Below the pieces are notes generated by a model, which saw only the letters and a program-made list of their open reading frames with translations, was not told the DNA's origin and did no database searches. DNA of 5,223 bases from Acidovorax sp. GTDB lineage: Bacteria > Pseudomonadota > Gammaproteobacteria > Burkholderiales > Burkholderiaceae_C. This document shows, one piece after another, positions 1 to 5,223 of this stretch. Both the position numbers and the translations under genes were made by a program. The stretch spans positions 1-5,223 of the forward strand of contig JASLFM010000424.1 in assembly GCA_030150585.1 (NCBI GenBank), written 5' to 3'. How positions within the stretch are numbered: the first letter of the stretch is position 1; every line of letters begins with the position of its first letter.

Positions 1-3000
1 GCCGCACCGGCCGGCATGGGCCAGGGCGGAGGAGACATCGAGGCGGCCATGAAAAGCCGCAAGGTGCCCGTGACGCTGAAGGTCCAGCGAAAGAGGCTGG
101 CGGAGCAGTTGCGCAATGCCCAGGCGGCTGAGGTCAGAACCTTCGCCCCTGAGACTGGCACGCTCGGCATTCCGCGCGCCGACATGCCCCAGGTGCCCGC
201 GGCGAACCACGGCGGCTTGGTCAAGCACCTGAACGCCCAGGGCATCGCCCACGAGACCACCACACTGGATGCGGCAAGCCTGAAGCCGACCCAGGCGGAG
301 TACTCGCCTGCCAAGGTGGAGCAGGCAAAGACCGCCGAGGGCGACCGAGCGGTGATCGTCTCGAGCGATGGGCACATCATCGACGGCCACCACCAGGCCC
401 TGGCTGCAGCCGAGGAAGGCAAAGCGGTGAAGGCCATCGTGCTGGATGCCCCGGTGAAGCAGGCCTTGGAGGCCGTGAAGAACTCGCCCAGCGCGGCCGC
501 GCCCGCTGCAGCCGACAGTACCGCGAGCAAGGAAGCCACAACCTCGGGAGAAGCCGATGCTGCAACCGCACCAGGTGTACGGGTGGGAAATGAGCGCCAG
601 GCAGGCGCTGCGCTTGCTGCGCCGGATGGGGAAGGTGCGAAGGCAGGACGCGCGGCAGATGCGCAGCCTGATGCGGGCGGATCTGCGGGACGAGGCGATC
701 CCGCAGCGCCTGTGGCCGGTGTGCAACCTGCTGTACCTGATGGAGGTGGCCCCGGCCAACAGTCGGCCGGTGTAGCGAAGCAGGCAGGCCCCGGGAAAAT
801 CGCCGACTTCGGCGAGAAGATCGGCGGCGCCCGCAAGGATCTCGCTGGCTCCAGCGCTGCCAAGCCCGCGCGCGCCCGCAACGACGATCCCCGGCCCGCC
901 TGGGCGCGGCGCTTCGAGATCAGCCAGATCGCCAAGAGCAGCCGCGTGGGCGAGGAGGGGCGCTGGGTGGTGCGCGACACCCGCTCGCTCGATGCGTTCA
1001 AGCAGCCGCGCCGCGTGGGCAGTGAAACCTATGCCACGCGGGAGGAGGCGGAGCAGGCCATCCCCTTGATCGCGGTCAGCCAGAAGCACCGCGCCGTGCC
1101 CGTGCGCGGCGATGGCAACGGCTACGAAATCTGGCGCGACGTGTCCGATCGCAAGCGCGTCAAGGTGGTGGACCAGGTTTTCGCCACGCGCATGGAGGCC
1201 CTGGAGTACATGGCCGCCCATGCCCAAGAGATCATCGAGACGAACACCACGTTCGGCGAGGCGGACCTGCCGCGCCCGCCGTCCGAGGAGCGCGTGGGCG
1301 CCGCGCGCCGCAGCGGTGATGTGAAGGATGCGGATTTCGGGGAGGTGTTCGGCTTCCGGGGTGTGGAATTCGGGAACTGGAACAACCAGGAGGAGCGCCA
1401 GCAACTCCTCAACGATGCCTACGACGGGCTGCTGGATCTGGCCGAGGTCGTGGGCATCCCGCCGCGCGGCATCAGCCTGAACGGCGAGCTGGCGCTGGCC
1501 TTCGGCGCGCGCGGGCATGGCCTGAGCGGCGCGCGGGCACACTACGAGCGCGACAAGGCCGTCATCAACCTCACCAAGATGAACGGCGCGGGCAGCTTGG
1601 CGCACGAGTGGTTCCACGCCATGGATCACTACTTCGCACGCCTGGATGGCAAGGCTTCGGCCGAGTGGGTGCTGGGCAAGGACGGCACGCGCTCGCTGCG
1701 CGCTTCGTCCGATGCGACCAGCGACTACGCCTCGGGCGGCACGCGCGGCGATCGCTCCGGGATGCGAGCCGAACTGCGCGAAGCCTACGCAGGGCTGATG
1801 CAGACCATCGCCCGCAAAGCCGAGCAGTACGTGGACGACACCGCGAAGGCGGACCAATTCGTCGCCAATGCGCGCAACGATGTCCAGCAGCGCCTCGACA
1901 GCATCCGCCGGGATCTGGCGAGCACGCTCGATGAACGCTACTACAAGCGCCTCAACAAGCCCGCGTCGGCGGAGCAGCTCGCAGAGTTCGACACCATCGC
2001 AGAGAAGATCGTCGCGGGCGAGCTGCTGGAGCTGCGCGTGGGGCCCAAGGCCGGCGCGCAATCGGTGCTGTCGGGCATTCGGTGGACGAACGACGCGCTC
2101 GACCGGATCAGCGCGATCATGAAGGCGGTGCGGGGCCGCCAGGGGTTCAGCGCCGACCAGACCGGTGTGCTGGACCGACTGCGCTCCGACATGCAGCGCT
2201 ACAGCATGCGCCTCAAGATGCTCGCGGATGCCCAGGCCAGCAACGAGAAGACCCGCATGGTGCCCACGCAGTTCGCCATGGACGCCAAGGAGCTGGACCA
2301 GGGCCGGGGCCAGGACTACTGGACCACGCCCCACGAAATGGCGGCGCGCGCCTTCCAGGGCTACGTGGAGGACAAGGTGGCCGAGGGCGGCGGGCGCAGT
2401 CCGTTCCTGAACTATGGGCCCGAGAACGTCGGGATTCCCACGCCTTGGGGAGTCAAGCGGCCGTTCCCCACCGGCACCGAGCGCAAGGCGATCAACCAGG
2501 CCATCGACAAGCTGATGGGCGTCATTCAGACCCGGGAGGGCGATGACGGCAAAGTGGTGCTATTCCGCCGCGATGCCGCCGACGGCTTCGACTATGCAGC
2601 CGCAGCGCGTGCAGTGCTGGGTGAGTCTTCTGGCACGCAGGCTGTTCAGCAACGAGTGAGCAATGAGCGCTGGCAGGCAACTCAGGCTCTGGTGGATCGC
2701 CTGACCGAACGCTGGACGCGAGCGCCTGAGATCATCGTGGCGCGCAACATGCAGGACGCGGCTATCCCACAGAAGGTGCGCGACTACGACGCGAAGCTGA
2801 ACAGCCAGGGAGGCTCTGGCGAGGTGCGCGGCTTCGTGTACCGGGGGCAGGTGTACCTGCTGTCGGACAATCTGGGGAACACGCGGCAGATTGCCGAGAC
2901 GCTGTTCCATGAGGTGTTGGGACACCATGGCCTGCGTGGCGCCTTCGGAACGCGCTTGGACGGCATCCTGCAGCAGTTGGGCCTCATGCGCCGTGCGGAG

Positions 3001-5223
3001 GTGGTGGCAAAGGCCCGCAGCTACGGCCTAGTCGATAAGGCGGCGCTGGCAGAGCAGAACGTGGGCCTGAAGGAGGCTACGGACAAGCAGGTATGGGAGG
3101 CCATGACGCCAGCGCAGCGCCTGCAGGCGGCAGAGGAGGTGCTCGCCGAGATGGCTGAGCAGCAGCCACAGTTGAATTTCGTGCAGCGGGCAGTGGCAGC
3201 GATCCGCACCTTCCTGCGCGAGCTCGGGTTGAACCTGCGCCTGACGGATGCCGAGATCATCCGCAACTACCTGACTCCCGCACGAGAATTTGTGACGCGC
3301 CAGAACGAAACGGTGGAGCAGGCCATTGACCGAGCGATGGGAGCCATGCCCGCCTTCAGCCGCTCGAAGTCGACCCAGGAAAAGTATGAGTCGCGCATCG
3401 ACGCGCTGTTCGACGGCGATAAGGCCAAGGCGGGCACGCGCATCCTGGATTCGTCGGATGTGATGGGCCTGCTGGGCTACCCAAAGGTGCCGCTGATGCT
3501 CAACGAGTCGCACCTGCGCGACGGCCTGACGAACCACCCGGAAATGACGGCAGCGGCCTGGAAGAAGGTTCCGGGGTGGATCGAGAACCCTGCGGCGGTG
3601 TACACCGACCCGCGACATCCGACCCGCTTGACGCTGATCGCGCCCGAGACGCTGGCTGGGTATCCGGTGACGATGGTGATCGAATCCAAGCCGACCCCGG
3701 CAGAGCGAGGTCGTGCCGATGCGTTCCAGTTGCTGGTCACGGTCTACGCCAAGACAACGGGTGGATTGCCCGCGGTCGGGTACCTGGCAAGCAGCGGCCA
3801 CTTGAAGTACTTGGACACGAAAAACGCCCCTGAAATCTGGCAGCGCGCTGGGGGCCAATTCCCCAGACAGGCTGCCCTCTCTCAGGGGCGCAGCAAGATT
3901 TTAACGGAGAAGCAGCTTGGAGGCTACAGGCGCGCTCAGGATAAGGAAGAAAGCCAGCAACCCGCTACGACTGCGGGGCTCCAATCGCCCGGGGTGGTTC
4001 AGCAAGCCACTGGCTTCGAGGGGAATTCTACGGCTGGCGCCGATCTGGCTGAAAGCGGTGGCGACGCTGATTTTCCCGTGTTCAGCCGCTCGCGCATCGC
4101 CGAGCTGAAGACCAGCGCGCTCGCGCAGATCGACGCGGCCATGAACTACCCGGGCAAGGTGAGCCTGTGGGACAAGACCGTGGGCACCATGCGCCACCTC
4201 GCGGAGCGCTCGCCCGAGTTCAAGCCCGTCTTCGAGACGGCGCAGCGCCAGATCGATGACGTGTCCATGCTGGCGAACGATGCGGCCGACCAGGCGCCGC
4301 GCTTGCTGCCGCGCGTGGAGACGCTGGCCGACCTGAAGAAAAAGCCGGTCAGCGCCGAGGACAACAAGGCCGTGGCCCGCCCCCTGTTCGAGGGCACGCT
4401 GATGTGGGGCCGGGACGTGGACGGCACGCCAGCTTTGGTGGACGACATGGCGAAGAAGTACGGCGGCCTGCCCGCAGACGACAAGGCGCAGCTGCTGCTG
4501 CGCGCGGGCCGCCTCGATGACGGGGTGCTCAAGATGTGGCGCGGCCTGCCGCTGGCGCAGTACGAGGCCAACGTCAACTCGCGTTTCGAGAATCGCATGC
4601 TCAAGGCGGGCGTGGTGTGGAGCGAGAAGGAGCTGCAAGACCTGTTTGGACTGAACGCCCAGCAGGTGAGCCTGTACCAGGAGGGCCGAGCGGCCATCGA
4701 CCGCTCCATCGACATGACGGCGCGCGCTGACATGCTGCGCGCGCTGGGCGCGGAGTACGCCCCCATGCGCGACGCGGTGCTGGAGCAGGCCAGCCTGGAC
4801 GACGCCGTGGAGTTGCTCACTCGCACGCTGCAGGACGACATGCGCGCCAAGCCTGACATGGCCGACCGGCTGGGGGCGCTGAACAATGCCGTGGTGGACC
4901 GCCACGAGAAGGCGCGCGAGCTGATTGCCCAGGGCTACGCGCCGCTGAGCCGCTTCGGGCGTTACACCGTGGATGTGGTGGACGCCGCGGGCGAGCGCCA
5001 GTATTTCGGGATGTTCGAGAGCGCACGCGAGGCCAACATCATGGGCCTCAAGATGCGCGACATCTACCCTGGCGCCACGGTAACCCAGGGCACCTTGAGC
5101 CAGCAGGCCTACAAGCTGTTCCAGGGCGTGACGCCAGAGAGCCTGGAGCTGTTCGGCAACATGCTGGGCCTGGACGCCGAGGGCAGCAAGGCCCAGGACA
5201 AGGCTTTCCAGCAGTATCTGCAA
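1..5223 (+). CDS. Giant phage-type polyvalent protein (PLxRFG family), partial at both ends
   Basis: Frame 1 reads through the whole window without a stop, giving 1741 residues with neither start nor end. Domains in order: DdrB-type ParB-like (about 46-158); Ala/Gly/Pro linker (161-300); two beta-rich repeat units (301-425); LPD-type zincin with HEWFH at 535-539; second zincin with HEVLGH at 970-975; MuF-C-like module (1123-1320); helical region with PLSRFG at 1648-1653. Known of the family: such multidomain proteins, sometimes thousands of residues long, occur in phages, prophages and conjugative elements and are thought to enter the recipient with the DNA. Inferred: this is a prophage or phage gene acting early in infection. 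No cysteine codon occurs in the frame. Codon use is strongly G/C-ending in most modules, but clearly less so in the 861-1360 region, which points to mosaic assembly. Start, ribosome binding site, promoter and neighbours lie outside the window. Confidence is high for the frame and class, moderate for individual domain names. Confidence 0.95.
136..474 (+). other. DdrB-type ParB-like domain of the giant protein
   Basis: Residues about 46-158. The segment opens with IPRADMPQ (57-64). It continues through LDAASLKPTQAEYSP (89-103), a ParB-like opening strand and helix, to a strand ending in the motif DGHHQALAAAEEGK (128-141). It closes with a strand AIVLD (145-149). The G-H-H-x-A-L-A turn sits where ParB-superfamily proteins carry their GxxR-type nucleotide-binding or nuclease motif. 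This pattern matches the ParB-like domain known from the phage P1 DdrB group and from many polyvalent proteins. Role: ParB-fold domains bind nucleotides or DNA and some are nucleases. Which activity applies here cannot be read from the sequence. It is the most N-terminal recognisable module in the window and is followed by a long disordered linker. Confidence 0.8.
546..553 (+). promoter_or_regulatory. Shine-Dalgarno-like site for the frame-2 ORF
   Basis: GGGAGAAG lies directly upstream of the ATG at 557. The GGGAG core ends at 550, leaving 6 bases before the ATG, which is normal spacing for a bacterial ribosome binding site. It lies inside the giant gene, where it would have no role in translating frame 1. 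Such purine runs also arise by chance in coding DNA, so it is support rather than proof. Confidence 0.45.
557..775 (+). CDS. Candidate overlapping small gene, 72 residues, frame 2
   Basis: This ORF runs in frame 2 inside the linker of the giant gene, from ATG at 557 to TAG at 773-775. I do not recognise the product. It is basic, with an Arg/Leu-rich first half (QALRLLRRMGKVRRQDARQM, residues 16-35). A hydrophobic stretch follows, LWPVCNLLYLMEVA (52-65), holding the only cysteine, and then a short polar tail. In its favour: 67 of 72 sense codons end in G or C (93%), against 32 of 72 (44%) for frame 1 over the same bases; composition is balanced with Trp, Tyr, Met and Cys; a GGGAG site sits 6 bases upstream; and frame-1 codon use recovers almost where the ORF stops. 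Against: an Ala/Gly/Asp-rich frame 1 forces G at first positions, which are the third positions of frame 2, so part of the signal is automatic. It may be a live overlapping gene or the relic of a gene overprinted to make the linker. Confidence 0.45.
   Translation: MLQPHQVYGWEMSARQALRLLRRMGKVRRQDARQMRSLMRADLRDEAIPQRLWPVCNLLYLMEVAPANSRPV
901..1275 (+). other. Two related beta-rich repeat units preceding the LPD zincin
   Basis: Residues 301-425 contain two units with a shared pattern. Unit 1 runs from RWVVRD (321-326) to SETYATREEAEQAI (341-354). Unit 2 runs from YEIWRD (375-380) to QVFATRMEALEYM (392-404). Each has a hydrophobic strand ending in R-D, a basic strand, then F/Y-A-T-R-x-E-A leading into a helix. 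Such paired small beta-hairpin and helix units commonly precede the zincin-like domain in phage polyvalent proteins. They may bind a ligand or act as a spacer; no catalytic residues are apparent. The segment ends in a Pro/Arg-rich hinge at about 424-437. Confidence 0.6.
1321..2574 (+). other. Large polyvalent protein-associated (LPD) zincin-like domain with HExxH
   Basis: Residues about 441-858. The entry motif FGFRGVEFGNWN (450-461) leads to ISLNGELALAFGARGHG (491-507), then a strand and helix with SLAHEWFHAMDHYF (532-545). H535, E536 and H539 form a canonical HExxH zinc site, with D542 and H543 just after. A long helical insert follows (about 585-760). Then YWTTPHEMAARAFQGYVEDK (773-792) places E779 on a helix, in the position a gluzincin-type third ligand would take. 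The block from FGFRGVEFGNWN to the ARAF helix is a recognisable conserved unit of phage and mobile-element polyvalent proteins. I believe Pfam catalogues it as one of the LPD domains, but cannot fix the number from memory. A metallopeptidase role is inferred from motif and layout. It ends at a short VVLFRR junction (852-857). Confidence 0.75.
2575..3348 (+). other. Second metallopeptidase-like domain with HExxGH motif
   Basis: Residues about 859-1116. A helical lead (863-907) precedes a strand EIIVARN (910-916). Next come FVYRGQVYLLSDNLG (945-959) and the helix TLFHEVLGHHGLRGAFG (967-983). H970, E971 and H975 make an HExxGH motif, one residue longer than HExxH. The same spacing defines M49 dipeptidyl peptidase III, whose third ligand lies in a downstream EECRAE-like helix. 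Here the candidate is QAAEEVLAEMAEQQ (1042-1055), with E1045 or E1046 as ligand. The helix around 1061-1079 (VQRAVAAIRTFLRELGLNL) is typical of the end of this module in PLxRFG-type phage proteins. Sequence similarity to M49 beyond the motif is not evident, so shared ancestry is not claimed. Codon use is less G/C-ending than upstream (23 of 40 codons at 2581-2700). Confidence 0.65.
3349..3366 (+). repeat. Direct repeat, copy 1, encoding PAFSRS
   Basis: These 18 bases encode P-A-F-S-R-S (residues 1117-1122). They match 4075-4092 in 16 of 18 positions, with the last 12 bases (TTCAGCCGCTCG) identical. The copy lies exactly at the junction between the HExxGH domain and the MuF-C-like module. FSRS-like tetrapeptides recur at domain junctions in phage polyvalent proteins, so this is probably a shared linker signature. 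Confidence 0.75.
3367..3960 (+). other. MuF-C-like module, probable BECR-type nuclease/toxin domain
   Basis: Residues 1123-1320. After a short lead comes DVMGLLGYPKVPLMLNESHL (1153-1172). LTNHPEMTAAAWKKVPGWIE (1176-1195) follows, then P-A-A-V-Y-T-D (1197-1203). Strands LTLIAPE (1210-1216) and YPVTMVIES (1221-1229) come next, then FQLLVTVYAK (1242-1251). The tail HLKYLDTKNAPEIWQRAGGQ (1267-1286) and FPRQ (1287-1290) ends at KILTEKQL (1299-1306). The order matches the C-terminal domain of phage MuF-like proteins and related phage polyvalent modules, linked by comparative studies to the barnase-EndoU-colicin E5/D-RelE nuclease group. H1179 in NHPEM and the conserved Lys, Tyr and Arg residues are candidate functional positions. 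Nuclease activity is inferred. No adjacent immunity gene is visible, as expected for a module inside a larger protein. Confidence 0.6.
3961..4074 (+). other. Disordered linker after the MuF-C-like module
   Basis: Residues 1321-1358 are rich in Gln, Gly, Ala, Thr, Ser, Asp and Glu and have no predicted fold. Frame-1 third positions are only 60% G/C over 3901-4080 (36 of 60 codons), including a rare-looking TTA at 3901. Over the next 60 codons the figure is 98% (59 of 60). Confidence 0.75.
4075..4092 (+). repeat. Direct repeat, copy 2, encoding PVFSRS
   Basis: This copy encodes P-V-F-S-R-S (residues 1359-1364) and lies 726 bases, or 242 codons, downstream of the first copy, so both are in the same frame. 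The four FSRS codons are identical in the two copies. It marks the border between the linker and the PLxRFG-type C-terminal region and coincides with a sharp change in codon use. Confidence 0.75.
4093..5223 (+). other. Helical region with PLxRFG signature domain, continuing past the window
   Basis: Residues 1365-1741 are almost wholly helical by composition. The segment KVSLWDKTVGTMRHLAERSP (1386-1405) starts a conserved block, followed by long amphipathic stretches (for example 1439-1530 and 1541-1640). The signature PLSRFG lies at 1648-1653 (bases 4942-4959). A strand pair follows: RYTVDVVDAAGE (1654-1665), then YFGMFESAREANI (1668-1680). The PLxRFG domain is named for this nearly invariant motif and is known from very large phage proteins; its biochemical role is not established. 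A structural or virion-packaging role is plausible but inferred. No catalytic motif is seen. The gene continues at the 3' edge (…QQYLQ). Confidence 0.85.

Larger units (their letters stand above)
481..900 (+). other. Low-complexity Ala/Gly/Pro/Asp interdomain linker
   Basis: Residues 161-300 of the giant protein are dominated by Ala, Gly, Pro, Asp, Gln and Glu, with almost no aromatic or bulky hydrophobic residues until W301. This is typical of a flexible tether. Third-position GC is abnormally low within part of it: 32 of 72 codons at 559-774, compared with 15 of 20 codons just before (481-540) and 17 of 20 just after (781-840). The depressed part coincides with an out-of-frame ORF in frame 2, so the linker may owe its sequence to that second frame. 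Confidence 0.85.

Noticed and set aside
773..775. TAG as a possible nonsense mutation splitting the giant gene
   Set aside because: It is in frame 2 only. In frame 1 the bases read GTA GCG and the giant gene continues.
1621..1632. Reading HEWFHAMDHYF as a HExxHxxGxxH metzincin site
   Set aside because: The Gly and third His of the metzincin signature are absent; D542 and H543 sit too close. A distal Glu ligand fits better.
1112..2122. Other short forward open frames in frames 2 and 3 (for example 1112-1324, 1608-1934, 1868-2122)
   Set aside because: They are Ser/Arg/Thr- or Arg-rich shadows overlying strongly conserved motifs of the real frame, including HEWFH, with normal frame-1 codon use.
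2082..2546. Forward frame-3 open frame of 154 codons
   Set aside because: The product is an Arg/Gly/Pro/His-rich shadow. Unlike 557-775, frame-1 codon use is normal here and there is no third-position reversal.
3028..3858. Antisense open frame of 276 codons
   Set aside because: It is also in register with the sense gene, begins and ends opposite sense CAT and CTA codons, and has a biased His/Arg/Gln composition. The sense frame carries a coherent domain there.
4146..4886. Antisense open frame of 246 codons, Ser/Arg/Ala-rich
   Set aside because: Composition is typical of out-of-frame reading of GC-rich DNA, while sense third positions are almost all G/C in this stretch.
3901..5223. Long antisense open frame of 440 codons
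   Set aside because: It is in codon register with the sense gene and stays open only because the sense frame lacks TTA, CTA and TCA codons; its stop is the complement of the sense TTA at 3901. The product is a Gln/His/Leu/Ala/Arg-rich mirror of GC-rich sense codons, and the sense strand holds a perfect PLxRFG motif.
1..5223. CRISPR array, tRNA or rRNA genes, insertion sequences, intrinsic terminators
   Set aside because: No regularly spaced repeats, cloverleaf-like segments, transposase-like frames or GC hairpin followed by a T run were found. The window is continuous coding sequence.

Overview
The whole window lies inside one giant protein gene on the + strand. Frame 1 is open from base 1 to base 5223: 1741 codons, no stop, neither end of the gene present. 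The product is a modular 'large polyvalent protein' of the kind carried by tailed phages, prophages and conjugative elements. The high GC, strong G/C preference at third codon positions and the family itself suggest a prophage or phage of a GC-rich proteobacterium. A Burkholderiales or Pseudomonas-like host is a guess.

Layout, with residues numbered from base 1. A DdrB-type ParB-like domain (about 46-158) carries a DGHH motif. An Ala/Gly/Pro linker follows (161-300). Next come two related beta-rich units (301-425), then a large polyvalent-protein-associated domain (441-858) with a zinc-protease-like HEWFH motif and a possible distal Glu ligand. A second, different metallopeptidase-like domain (859-1116) has an HEVLGH (HExxGH) motif. 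A MuF-C-like, probably nuclease/toxin, module follows (1123-1320) with a short linker (1321-1358). Last is the start of a helical region with a perfect PLxRFG signature (PLSRFG at 1648-1653), which runs off the window.

The parts probably work as one multi-effector protein: a DNA-associated ParB-fold unit, two putative peptidases, a putative nuclease and a structural or packaging segment, perhaps carried in the virion and delivered with the DNA. That role is inferred from the family, not shown by the sequence.

Three things deserve attention. (1) Bases 557-775, under the linker, contain a 72-codon ORF in frame 2 with a well placed Shine-Dalgarno sequence. Its third positions are 93% G/C, against 44% for the giant gene's own frame there, which suggests an overlapping gene or an overprinted linker. 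(2) The MuF-C-like module is bracketed by near-identical in-frame 18-bp direct repeats encoding P-[A/V]-FSRS. Third-position GC jumps from 60% to 98% at the downstream copy, as expected of an exchanged cassette. (3) The 1741-residue product has no cysteine. No RNA gene, CRISPR array, insertion sequence or terminator was seen, and no intergenic space exists.
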